DNA of 64,000 nucleotides from Balanoglossus misakiensis (Eukaryota; Hemichordata): the NCBI GenBank assembly GCA_040954595.2, contig CM082586.2, forward strand, positions 11,966,001-12,030,000. The letters are read 5' to 3'. The notes beneath the pieces are model-generated. The model did no database searches and had not been told where the DNA came from. It worked only from the letters and a program-made list of their open reading frames with translations. The position numbers and the translations under genes are program-made. Below are positions 11,052-22,332 of the stretch, piece by piece (positions within the stretch are counted from its first letter, which is position 1; every line of letters begins with the position of its first letter).

Positions 11052-12572
11052 TGGACTTTTCTGGCAGATCATCATGTATGCTGCAAGCTGCATCAGTAGG
11101 ACACACAATCTGTACATTTTTTGGGAGTATTGATGAAGATATTGCGACCAAGCAGTGCCAACTCCACACACTGTTGTTGTGCCTTTCACATGCTACAAGG
11201 CAAAGTTTTGAAAATCATTAGTTTTCTCAAAAAGAACAGATAAATGTCATCTGTACAAAACTTCCAGAAATCTCTCCAAAAATCTCTCAAGTGAACTCTG
11301 CACATTTTTTCTAAAGTTTTATTTTGGAATTATTAAAATTACTTCAAGAATTTAAGTAATACCATTCAGATGTATGGAGATGCCTGGGAATTTATGTTCA
11401 GAAATGGTATTTAAGATATTTAAAATTTTGAACTCCATTTGAAGCTGATATCTAACAGAAAATATTAACAACAAATGATAGAGAAGGCAACAATTTCACA
11501 ACGGTCTTTGCAAATTTGATAAATAGCTAAAAACATAAATCTATTAATGGTTATACACAGTAATCATTTTGAACACACAGAGTCAAATTCACTACAAACT
11601 TTCAGATTCCAGGGTAATATAATGACATCAATTTCAATAACATTGAAGTTTCATTAAATGCTTAAAATGCTTTAAAATTGTTCAATATGGCATGCACCAT
11701 GCACAAACTTATGAGACTGATCAATGAAAATTAATTTTTTGCATAATATAATGAAAATGATAAAATCTGTCGTCAAATCCATGGGAAACTCAACTCAAAA
11801 AGTACATCACTGTCAATCTATATTATCTATATATTATTGATCCGCCTCTAAGGAAAAATGTTTAAAAAGTTTCATGCAAATATACTACTACTGAACATGT
11901 AGACTGAGACTTATAAAAACTTCAAAAAACACTGGTAATTGAACAAGTGTATGTTAACAAAATTATGTGTTTAAAGGCACATAAACTGTAAATTTCAAAT
12001 GATTTAATCATGTAGGTGAGATCATACATCACTTATAAATGCATTTATAAATTAAAAAAAAAAAAAAAAAAAAAAACAGGTGGGTATCCCACTCAAATAT
12101 GACTGCATTAATACTTGTATGCAAAAAGGAGTCATGTAATGTGGCACCACACTAATGTGCACACCCACAAACACATTTGACATGGAAATAATTTATTTTT
12201 ACAATCTTGATAAAACAATTTGATGTCAACCAATGAACGGGACACATGTAATTTAATGTTTTCTCTGTACTTTGTAACATGACTTGCACATTTTTGAAAA
12301 TGGCAGGAAATTCACAATGGAATATAGATGACTTAACTTTTCTGGCGTTTCTGAAACCAATATATTTTTTGCCACATTTAACGGCAACAACATTATCGTG
12401 AGTTGGAAATCAAAAAATAATTGGGAATTTAAGAGAATATATTTGAAAGACAACATATTTCAGAGCTAGAGGTGATGGACCTTTATTAACACATTGATTA
12501 AATTTGAAAATACAAAGTACCAAAATTCCGGATTTCGTATGAAAAAATGAAAATGTAATTAATTGAACATTT
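11052..12572. other. A+T-rich spacer with A homopolymer
   Basis: No gene motif is visible. An uninterrupted A run of about 24 bases sits near 12055-12077, followed by CAGGTGGGTATCC. Short frames on the minus strand (12253-12790) are without recognisable content. Confidence 0.4.
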
Positions 12573-12576
12573 TTAA

Positions 12577-13016
12577 ACCCCGGTGCGGGGTATAAAAGAC
12601 CCCCCAAATCAGTGGCGAATCTTAATGCCGTTTGACTGACAACAGACAACACCAACGATCTTGGCTCTATGAAAATCGGCCCAAACAGGTCCAAGAATAA
12701 AGAATTACACCACACAACGACAGTAGTTGGCTTTATAAACACACACAACATAAAGTTATCGACGAAAAAGTACACGAGCTTTTGAAACAACGATGATTTT
12801 GGGAGAAATCTGGTTTCAGTGCTTTTCAGAAGCGTCCCTGGGAAACAATAACCACGCCATTCAAACAGTTGTCAATCGCGTGGAAGTGTGAAGTGTTCAA
12901 TTATTTTCTGTGTACATGAGAGCAATTACACAGTCATTTTGCACGACGACCACTCCCAAATAAACAACTATACAAACACACGTTAATCCGAACCCCAGGA
13001 CTTTCCGCACCGGGGT
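12577..13016. mobile_element. TTAA-flanked MITE, 440 bases
   Basis: ACCCCGGTGCGG at the left and CCGCACCGGGGT at the right form the TIR, each bordered outside by TTAA (12573-12576, 13017-13020). TTAA targeting is characteristic of piggyBac and Kolobok elements. No transposase is present. A TATAAA-type sequence (GGGTATAAAAGACCC) lies just inside the left terminus near 12589. Confidence 0.8.
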
Positions 13017-13145
13017 TTAACCAAAAATATAAAAACATTATTTTATTTATACATGTGTGGTAACTTATGTAAACTGGGCAGACTGAAGAAGATATCTGCC
13101 CTTATTGATCATACTATCTAAGTAAGTTACTTAAGCAATAAGCCC

Positions 13146-13222
13146 GAGATTTGGGTACAATTCGAGACATATAGCGCGAGCTGTCAGGCGAGTCTATATG
13201 GAGCAAATTGTACCCAAATCGA
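13146..13222. repeat. Short inverted repeat (hairpin)
   Basis: GATTTGGGTACAATT near 13147 is mirrored by AATTGTACCCAAATC near 13206, with further partial complementarity (ACATATAG / CTATATGG) towards the centre. It may be a small foldback MITE or an end of a larger one. Confidence 0.6.
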
Positions 13223-13299
13223 GTGCTATTATATCAACAATTGTTTTTGTGGCATATCAGTGTCATTTTCTTACCGAGACGGCGTCACAAAGAGAAATT

Positions 13300-13737
13300 A
13301 TGATCGTGAACCAACATGGCGACGATGAATGTAAACACGAGCGGCCGGGATCGAGCATTAAACATGAAGCAGACGACAAAAAGTGACAAGACGGGCATCG
13401 CGCGTGGCAAAGTTACAAATATTTCTACAGAGCAGTTCCAAAATAAAACGATTAATTCAACAGTATTTTTGTTTTATTTAGTTGGTTTAAACACGCGCGG
13501 CTGTGGTTTAACCGCACATTTGTGCTGCCGCATGCTAGTTCAGGGGCCCGTTTTAGCACTGCCAGCAGTGCTATATGACTATGTTAGCATCGCTGGATTG
13601 AGCTCTCGTCCAATCAGAATTGCGGACGGTAGCATGATATACATGTAGTATAATTGCAGATATAATGGTCAGGGTCACAGAAAAATATGATATTCTAATC
13701 ACAGGGATAGGGGAAATAGTTAAATAATATGAGGTTA
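13300..13737. other. Possible 5' part of recombinase relic, unresolved
   Basis: A 110-codon frame (13316-13648) begins in a good translational context (ACCAACATGG at 13311-13320) and has a basic N-terminal part. No domain is recognised. Its place and strand would fit the missing N-terminal exon of the tyrosine recombinase relic to the right, but that is inference only. Confidence 0.25.
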
Positions 13738-13882
13738 TCGCCCCATATCACCTCTTGTGTTGGGCCATATTTACCGCTCGTGTGGGTTGTGAGCCGCATC
13801 ACACGAGTCGAAGACGAGTGTGACGCAGCTCACAACCCACACGAGCGGCAAATATGGCCCAACAAGAGGTGATATGGGGCGA
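13738..13882. repeat. Near-perfect 145-base palindrome
   Basis: The left arm TCGCCCCATATCACCTCTTG to GTGAGC is mirrored by the right arm ending GAGGTGATATGGGGCGA, with a centre around CGAGTCGAAGACGAG. The arms are about 65 bases with few mismatches, the form of a small foldback MITE. It sits immediately upstream of the recombinase relic frame. Confidence 0.85.
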
Positions 13883-13935
13883 AAACCGATTTATCATATG
13901 CCCAAACACACAGACCTGTACGCAGAGCTATATGA

Positions 13936-14936
13936 ACCCGCTACTTTGACGAGCTCAATCAGCGGGAAATCAAGCGTTATCTTCAGGACAACGGTTACCC
14001 GGTCTCCATCATCCGTGGCAATGAGTTCCAGCTCTCCCGAAAATGCCTCACAGAAAAAAGAGTTGAACAAAAAAAACAGGGACGGGGAAATAAGCCACAA
14101 GCTGCCCAAGTGATTACTGATAAAGAAGAACAACTTTTGATTGAAAGAGGATTTGTCGGTCGATCGACTCCCGAAGCGTTGTTCAACGCAGTTTGGATGA
14201 ACAACACCAAGATGTTGGGCTTTCGCGGTGGCCAAGAAAATCGGGAACTGAAATTGGGGGGGGGGGGGAAATCAAGCTCAAAAGACGGCCGACCACAAAG
14301 AATATCTCGAATTTAACGAAAGGGAGACGAAGACTGCAGATTTAGACAGGCTGGTGCGAAACCACGACCCTTCAACCCCAAAATCTTCGCCACTCCCGAG
14401 AAGCCAGACACATGTCCCATAGCCACATCCAAGGAGTTCGCAAATCGTCGCCCCGTTGAAATGAATACCCTAGACAGCCCCTTCTACTTGCATTGGCAAT
14501 CAATTATTCGCCCTCATCAACCATATGGTTTAAGAAATCTCCAATGGGAAAGAATAAGTTGGCAACAGTCGTCCAAAGTATGAGCGAGAAAGCAGGCATC
14601 AGAGGGGGAAAAAACAATCACAACATGAGAAAAACAGCCATCACGAAATTGTTGCACGCCGGTATTCCACCGACCCAAGTGCGACAGTTATCGGGCCACA
14701 GTCAGCTGCAGTCGGTCAACAACTATGCCACCGCCTCGCTAAGACAGCAGGAAGAGATGTCAAACATCCTCGCTCCATGTTCATCCAAACAAGTCGAAAA
14801 TTGGGCAATTTCTGGTTCCGTCAGTGCAAGCACGTATCAGATGGAAGCGGCGACAAGGGGCGGTATATTTAGCGACGCAGAGACATATGGCGGCTCGTTC
14901 AATATCTATGTTTCAAATAGTCCTGTTTCAAAATGA
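13936..14936 (+). pseudogene. Crypton-type tyrosine recombinase relic
   Basis: An open frame without its own ATG runs from 13936 through 14110-14316: FDELNQREIKRYL, then ERGFVGRSTPEALFNAVW and GFRGGQENREL. This is the N-terminal and first catalytic-Arg region typical of Crypton-like tyrosine recombinases. A 14-base G run (14256-14269) shifts the frame. Coding continues in other frames (DHKEYLEFNERETKT near 14292) and ends in a clean frame 14493-14936 with NMRKTAITKLLHAGIPPTQV and QLSGHSQLQSVNNYA, matching the R...H-x-x-R...H...Y core. The C-terminal GGSFNIYVSN resembles tails of invertebrate recombinases of this type. Several frameshifts make it inactive. Cryptons transpose by recombinase-mediated strand exchange without TIRs. 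Confidence 0.85.
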
Positions 14937-15275
14937 CCTACATTACAGGTCCTATGCACACGTATTACATGTTCTGATTGGTTTATCCGCTTCTCTAAGG
15001 TCCACTTGCGGCTCGCTGATTGGAGGGACCTTATGTGTTAGGTCATATTACTATGTATTATTCACCAGACCTTGTAGGTTAGGTCTTATTACTATGCATT
15101 ATTCACTTTACAGCTCCCTGATTGGTTAATGTGTAGGTCTGGTCCTCCAGTGTTCACTGCCTCATTATGCAGGACCTTGTAGGTTAGGTCTTATTAATAT
15201 GTATTTATTCACCATACAGCTCCCTGATTGGTTAACGTGTCAGTCTGGTCCCCCATGTGTTCACTGCCTCATTGT
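14925..15275 (+). repeat. Left arm of inverted-repeat pair
   Basis: Starting with AGTCCTGTTTCA, this arm matches the reverse complement of 17085-17425. It contains about three copies of a subrepeat with CCTTGTAGGTTAGGTCTTAT and two of CAGCTCCCTGATTGGTTAA (an inverted CCAAT box). It overlaps the very end of the recombinase frame. Confidence 0.85.
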
Positions 15276-15904
15276 GAAATGTCCCAAGTGCTTCCTGGCT
15301 ACCGTTGTGGTAACACATTATTAGGGATGTCCGCAGATCGTTCATTGATTTTCTAAGAAATAGCCTGACATATATTATTTCCAACATAAACTGCACCCTG
15401 GAAAGATTAAATGATTTTTTTAGATGGACTTTGAAAATCTGATTAACTCATCTAAGCACTTTAGCTAAGTTGTATATTTTTTTAATCACCCTCCTACTTC
15501 TCATCATCAATTTTATTATTGTTGTTATTACTTTTTAAAAGTAAATTTGTTTTGACGAAGATGTTGATTGTGATAAGGAACACGTTGTCCGTTTATACAT
15601 TCGTATATTGTTTTAATAAAATGGAACTGTGACGGTGCAGCTTCGTGAAGGAAGTACAATAAAAGTAATCATACCTGTAAAGCAACTAATTATATATATG
15701 TGTGATTTGTTCGGATACTGTAGGCCTCCGGCCTCCTAGTAATCACAAAAGTCATACAAAGAAAAGTACAGAGGGACACTCAACTAGAAACAAGTACAAT
15801 CAGTATTACACGGTTGAAAGTTCCTCAACAGTCTCGGAACGCATCTTCATGGCATAGTAGATAAATTTTGAAATATTGCGTACAATAGTTGTGTTTTGAG
15901 ACTG
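15276..15904. other. Spacer inside inverted-repeat pair
   Basis: No gene is seen. AATAAA occurs in TTTTAATAAAATGG near 15612. The remainder is A+T-rich unique sequence. Confidence 0.4.
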
Positions 15905-16840
15905 TTAAAGCTGGGTAAATTTTTGAAAGGAAGGATTTATGTAAAAATACCTTGGAATATATTTTGACCTTAACTCCTGATATAGAGGACACATCATACT
16001 AAAGTGGAACTCGTCTTCAATGCTTGTAGAATTACAATATACACAAATTCTTTCTGAGCGCTCGTTACGTAATTTTCTATCTGATTCGATGCGTAGTGCA
16101 TGCGCAGAAACTCTAAAACGACACATGGCTTCTCTATGTGAATCGTTATCAATACATGATAAGTAATGCTCTTGCCCAAAGGTCATTTTGAAAGTACGAT
16201 AACAGTCCATTTTGGGAAACAGACGTAAATTTGAATACCAATTCTGAATATCAATGTCTCGACATCTCTGTTTAAATAAATTAATAAAGTTAACATCACA
16301 ACCCACACCTTGATTAAGCCAAGCTTCGCCCATACCAAAAGAAAACAACAAGGTCTTAACATCATAGGCCCAGCATGGTTTACTCTTTTCAGCTTCCTTA
16401 TATTGGAAAATATAGCATTTTTGCACAATACGCTGCTGTGGCATTGAAAGCAAGCGCAGCCAATATTTGATAATCCTTACAAGTCTACATGTACGAATTG
16501 TAAAACGCCCCAGCTCACCCCTAACAGCGACAGTGGTCGCATTGCCATACAATCTCAAAATAAAACGACAGCATTTATTGTGTACTATTTCAATTTGGTC
16601 GGCCTGGTGGAAACCCCACACTTCACTTCCATACATTAAAATTGGAAGGATTTTACTATCAAAGCAATAAAGCAACGAATGAGGTATCCCAAAGAAATGC
16701 AATGCTATGCTAAACATTTCTATTGTAAGATATTTTTGGTTTGCTCGAATGAATAGCACACACTTCGTATTCAGCCAGGTGTTACACGAAGTGATGCGCT
16801 GAAAGGCATTACGTAACAAAACACTAGCCCATTTCAACAA
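15905..16840 (-). pseudogene. LINE reverse-transcriptase C-terminal fragment
   Basis: This 311-codon uninterrupted minus-strand frame shows FDSKILPILMYGSEVWGF, HNKCCRFILRL and AVRGELGRF, then FRVSAHALRIESDRK and a CCHC-like cluster CVYCNSTSIEDEFHFSMMCP near its end. These are hallmarks of the region following the RT catalytic core in many invertebrate LINEs. The RT core, endonuclease and ORF1 are absent, so it is a 5'-truncated or deleted insertion. The lack of stops over 930 bases suggests relatively recent origin. It lies inside the inverted-repeat pair. The LINE at 8-11 kb looks like a different family. Confidence 0.85.
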
Positions 16841-17084
16841 ACCGCCACTGGAAATAAATGCGAAATTTCTCCTGGCAATTTTTATTTCGAGTATCTAGTT
16901 CACAATATCACATAAAATGCCATGAATAGTGAAGGAAAAGGTGAAATCAAATCATTATATGAGTGCCTTTCTAAATATACACTGGGATCGATCGCGAGCT
17001 TCGACCACGCGCAGGTAGCATGCCAGACAGAATGCGACAAAAGTATTCAGAAAGTACAAAAGACTTTGCATAACAAAGCAGTGA

Positions 17085-17425
17085 AAACTGGAGACCTACA
17101 CATTAACCAATCAGGGAGCTGAAAATTGAATAAATACATATTAATAAGACCTAACCTACAAGGTCCTGCATAATGAGGCAGTGAACACTGGAGGACCAGA
17201 CCTACACATTAACCAATCAGGGAGCTGTAAAGTGAATAATACATAGTAATAAGACCTAACCTACAAGGTCTAGTGAATAATACATAATGATAAGACCTAA
17301 CACATAAGGTCCCTCCAATCAGCGTGCCGCAAGTGGACCTAAGATTACCAGATGGACCAATCACAGATGTCGGTACATGTGCCATGGACCTGACTTATGA
17401 AACAGGACTAATGCGACGTCGACGG
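17085..17425 (-). repeat. Right arm of inverted-repeat pair
   Basis: This is the mirror copy of 14925-15275, ending near CTTATGAAACAGGACT. Between the arms lies 1.8 kb including a minus-strand LINE tail. The recombinase relic has no mirror copy outside this arm. Confidence 0.85.
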
Positions 17426-18644
17426 GATCACCTTCCATGACACAGCCCCCACCACCGCACAAACGCCCGACAGCCAGTTTTGGCTTATTCACGTGATGTC
17501 CGGTGCTACATGCATGTCATCGGCCGACAACTTTGTTTGGCCGGTTTATTATGTGACTTGATCACGCGACAGACGTCATTTGTATCAAAACCTTATTACA
17601 ACTGCCCTGATTAGTTGATAAAAAGTTGCAGCTGGTCGGCCGACTTCTTCCTCAAAATAAACATACGTTATGAACGAGGATATATGGGCAAAGGTCAGTG
17701 TGACGTCATGAGATTCGACTCTGGAACTCACGCGATGGATTTTGCCTGGTCGATGTACGTACGGCTACAATACAAATATTTCAAAGGTGGGTAATTTTTA
17801 ACAATATTGTGTCCGTGTTTACGAGGTATTAAGAATTGTTGGCAAGTGCCTCTCAGAAAACTAGTCTTTTAAATATTGTCTTCGCAAAAAACGACAACAT
17901 TTATCAACAACATTTCCTCCGCACGCGGTTTGACTTTGAAACAGGCCTGGGCAGGCAGGAGCCGTTCACGATGTTTAATGTGTGTAATCGCGATCCTGTA
18001 ATGGTTTTTGACTGTAGAAATATCCACAGACGCCGGCATCAATGTTGCGAAAACAGGGTTATGACTACAGTAAATAATGGAAATATGTACCTTCGTGCGT
18101 TTGAAGACGGAATTAGAAATAATCGACATAATATTTAATTTCTCATGTGCACTCTTCACCCGGCCGGGGCTGATGTGACTGTGTAAAAATATGTGTAAAC
18201 TAAGTCAGTGTTGATTCTGTTCGGGTCATTATTCTAATGTATTTATTTTGAATTAACTTGTGTACATTCAGGTAATCGTATGGATATGTATGGAAATACA
18301 CATTAATTCAAGACAGTTATATCCCAGAAGTCGAACCTTCATGTGTGTATTCAGTGAAAGGAACTCACAACATTATGTGATTTGATTTGTGTATGTGCTT
18401 GGGATCCAATCATGCTGTTGAGATTGCCTGGAAACTTGGGTTGCATGGCGTTTCAGTGAGTATCATTTATGCTTTATGATATTTTGCCGTATAATTTGTG
18501 GGTCATTTCAAGTACTAGTAAGTGATGATCAAATTTTACAGTTACTCTGAGGTAACCATTTAAAACACGAATTATACCAAATAAATGAATTTGCTTAGAA
18601 TTCCAAACTGTGGGAGAGTTTGCATAATTTTTCGTATGCAATTT
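17426..18644. other. Spacer, no gene supported
   Basis: A slightly G+C-richer stretch (17426-17660) contains GGCCGG and CGTCA sites. The open frame 17836-18138 lacks recognisable motifs. No repeat structure is seen by eye. Confidence 0.35.
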
Positions 18645-19245
18645 TCTGATGGCAATGTATTTGACTGTAAACAAATATTGTCTTCCATTCGTAGCGCTAT
18701 TTTGTCAGTGAAATGGCTTCATCATTATCCCTAGTCTCGGTTACCTAGACCCCCCTGCTTCTAATGTTGGGCACTCCAGAAAGAGGGTCTGGGGAAACCC
18801 CATAGACAAATCTACTGGCAAAGATGGCCGACTTGAGACAAAAGCGATGCATGATGGTCGATATTTATAACATTTGATATTTGAAGATTTGTCTATGGGG
18901 TTTCCCCAGACCTTCTTTCTGGAGTGCCCAACGGAAGAAGCAGGGGGGTCTAGGTAACCGAGACTACATTATCCCCCAACCAAAGTTGGAACAGAGTTAA
19001 ATATGCACAGCTTGAAATTGTAAAATGTTGCAAAATTGAGCCAACAGTTCGGTCAACAATCACGTTCTTACAGCTATTATTAGAACCAGACATTCTCAGG
19101 GAACAAGAGACATAGGCCTGATTTGCAAGCCGAGTTGGAAATGACTTTGCCTGCCCACGGACCTACCAATTTCAGTGAATCTTATTTTATTTAAATATGA
19201 AAATGGAGAACTATCCTCTGTTTTCTGATTGTTAGCCTGCATACA
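18645..19245 (+). repeat. Left copy of a diverged inverted duplication
   Basis: From GGCAATGTATTTGACTGTAA through GATTGTTAGCCTGCAT, this matches the reverse complement of 26962-27330, with scattered substitutions. The left copy is longer only because a 235-base MITE is inserted at 18732-18966. The two copies bracket about 7.7 kb. Confidence 0.85.
18732..18966. mobile_element. Long-TIR MITE with 9-base target duplication
   Basis: The arms are about 80 bases, starting TAGTCTCGGTTACCTAGACC and mirrored at the right end, with a ~73-base centre. CATTATCCC is duplicated at 18723-18731 and 18967-18975. The paralogous inverted copy near 27230 lacks the insertion, which confirms the boundaries. Long TIRs with a 9-base duplication fit Mutator-like elements. 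No transposase is present. Confidence 0.88.
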
Positions 19246-20098
19246 TCATTATATGTACCTTGAGTGATTCCGGTTTATTTCGTATCCTGTGAATGGGAAT
19301 TTAGTTACAAAAACCGGCGTTTCTCACAGTGCAAAGACCTAATCCACTGGGCAACCGGGTCTGTCAAATTGATCTGATGCCTCTTCCTGGCCGAAGGATC
19401 ACCAGTTGTATTTTCACATTGCATATAAATAGAAACCCAATTAAATTATGCCATATGATTTTATTGACAATTGAAAGTTTCATAACTGTTAGTGTTAATT
19501 ACAATACCTAAATTTCCAAATGTAAGAATGCTGTAAGTTTTCATGTGATTGATATTAATTATACATTTTCAAAATTTGCTTCTCTGAATTTTCACGTCTT
19601 GTCAGCCCAATTGGGCTGGTGAATATACACAAATAAATCTTTAAAACATACTGTAAAATCATTATTCTATTGTACAAAAATATTTAGAAAGAAAGATTTT
19701 TTTTTATTTTATCCAATATATAATCGGCCGTCAACGCACTAGCAGGGTTACGTGATTCAAAAATGCATGCGAAACTAAATTTCATTGAACTACTGACTCA
19801 GTGATTGATATGTAAATTAGGAGCAGCCAATAAGCACGCATTGGTGAACCCGACCTGACCCCGTCCACCGTACTCCATGCCCAGGCCATATGTTCACTGC
19901 GTAAGTGTGTCTAAATATAGCTCGGTTACATTTGCATAAATTACAGCTTTGTTCATGTTCTTCTGAACTTTGTCTGATAGAATAAACATGAGTCTTATAA
20001 AAGTTTGAGTTTACAAAAATTTAGAAGAAAGTTTGTACTCAGTGTGCCATCGAAGTGGGAAAGGAAAGATAATAACACTGTCAGGAGTCTACTACCTC
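19246..20098. other. Spacer, nothing supported
   Basis: The sequence is A+T-rich and unique in the window. The frame 19329-19511 has no motif. Confidence 0.35.
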
Positions 20099-20965
20099 CA
20101 TGATGAACCAGAGAGCAATGACTATTTTAATTTATTTCAAATACTATGTTTACAACTGCTACATGTATGCTCCCATTAACTGGGGAAAGGAAATGATTGA
20201 ACTGTCTGTTTATGTGATCCGGATTTTGTGATTTTCTGATAGATTGATAGTTTTCTGATAGTTTATGGACGACGCTGTTCTTCCAATGACTGTCCAGTAC
20301 GTATTTGCACAATGTGAACCTTGACCAGGTGTACAGCACCCTCATGAAGCAAAGAGGTACAACCGTTCTCTTTGGTAACTTGGCTGCTATGAGTAGGTTG
20401 GTAAATTTTTGTCGCTCTTTGAAATCGCTCATAAAAGTGTTCAATTGTTGACATCCACTTCTATTATTGAGATGAAATGATGCATTAGTCTCTCAAGAAC
20501 AGTCAACTGTAATAATTTGGAAGAGTGTTTAATGTTTTTGTGAGTTTTTTGAGCTTTTATTCAGAGTTGATGTAAGTACAATGAACAGTCACATGTGTTA
20601 CAGTGTACTGCCATGGTCAAACAATACTTGGACATTTAGTTATTATCGCCTGTTGGAAATTTCTCTCGTAACTTCTACTGGTGCACCGATTTTTTTTTCT
20701 TTTAACATGCATTTCTCATACATTGCACTACTGGTGCGAATTGGTATAACAATACGGTGAATTGCATCACCAATATAGCAGTATAACACAGGATACAAAA
20801 TCTAAGATGTCTTAGGATGTTTTTGAACTAATCAGTAACCATTTTCTAAAAATTATAGATCTGAAACTAAAATTCAGAATTTGGTCAGCCCTGGGAAATA
20901 TATTGTGTGAAGCCATTTATGTGTGTGGGGCCATTTTTTATACTAAATTTAAAATGGTAATTAGA
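20099..20965 (+). repeat. Direct duplicate, copy 1
   Basis: Two blocks, 20099-20215 (containing CAGAGAGCAATGACTATTTT) and 20690-20965 (containing AACAATACGGTGAATTGCAT and AGAGCCCTTGGTAG), recur in the same order and strand at 25157-25610. The middle part is not clearly conserved. Confidence 0.7.
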
Positions 20966-22332
20966 GCCCTTGGTAGAAGTTCTGCACTGAAAAAAAGTGT
21001 GAACTTGGCATGGGCAGGTAAAAGAATTGTTGGTAAATCATTTAGCAAATTCCTGAATGATTGCATAACTGGCTACGTTTTGAAGAGACCAGCTGTTCTA
21101 TTTAGTATATGTACAGTACATATGCCATTGGCAGCTTATGGGTTAGTCAGTGCTTGCCCATTGATCTCTCGCTATGTGTGTGTGTCTGTCTGTATATGGC
21201 CATGTACTCTGGTGTAGACTTTTTCTTGTGTAATCACTCAATGGGACCACCATGTCCTTGACGCGATTTTTGCCATTTTTGGTCAAAAATCAGTTTCTCT
21301 GAGACTTCCTGTCAGATTGCTTTTAAATTTTGGTATTCTTGTTCCAAGTGGTAACCCTCGTAATGTTGCATCATTTTGGTGAAATTTGTACATTTGTGGT
21401 CTTGAAGCAATTTTTGCAATTTATATTCTTTGAAACCACTTGTTCCTTGTGGTGATTGAAGTAAGATATTGTACAATTTGTTGATATTGAATTTTTGTGG
21501 TTTGAGGCAGTTTTTGTCATTGTTGAACACATATTATTTTCGCTGAAAATACTTGTCAGATTCCTTTGAAATTTTATTACAGTAGGTCATATCTGCTTGC
21601 CAATGTCACTTGTGATTTTTTTTTCGTGTACACACCTGATTTTGCGTAATCCCCAGATGGGTCCACAGTGTGTTATAACGTGACCAATATTTACTGGTAA
21701 ATCCTGTATGTTCTACTTCTGGCAACTTTGAAATATGTTGATGTTTGGGTTAAATGAGATTCTTCACAAACATACAATACAGAGTGTGTGGTACAGTCCA
21801 TGGTCACATTCAGAACTACCTAGTCTATATCTGTATGCTTTGCTTCCAAAACTAACACCTAGAGCCATGCATACCATTGGCCAAATAAACTGGAACCCCT
21901 AGCTGGGAATAGTGATGTAAGTAGTGTCCCTTTGAAGTCAATCACATAAACTGAACAGTGTTGATTAAGTGTAAGATAAAAAAAATAGATTATAGTGAAG
22001 GCAGGGCTTATAACATTGAAAATGCTACCAGCCTTAATTACACATATCCTTTGTATAATCATTGGAAAAACAATGTACCATAGACTTGCATAGCACTGTG
22101 ATGGTGAATCACAAATAGCCACTTTCATTACATTACATCAATCAGTCGATTAGCTATAATAAGATAAATATTCCCACTGTAATTAACATCACTGTTGTTA
22201 TTAGTATCTATTGCCAATCAGTATTAATTATGCCATTATGTTATTTTAAGTCAATTGTCAAGGTTCATGTACATATCTTACAACTTAACTATCTTGTCAA
22301 AAACTTCCACTTGAATATGTACCAAATTCTAG
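20966..22332. other. Spacer with weak tandem similarity
   Basis: The phrases GTCAGATTGCTTTTAAATTT (~21311) and GTCAGATTCCTTTGAAATTT (~21558) recur at ~245-base spacing, and a third relative is at ~24193. No coding motif is seen; the 104-codon frame at 20903 overlaps duplicate copy 1. Confidence 0.35.

Noticed and set aside
17836-18138. 100-codon frame as a small gene
   Set aside because: No recognisable domain, and the opposite strand is open as well; chance opening in this sequence cannot be excluded.
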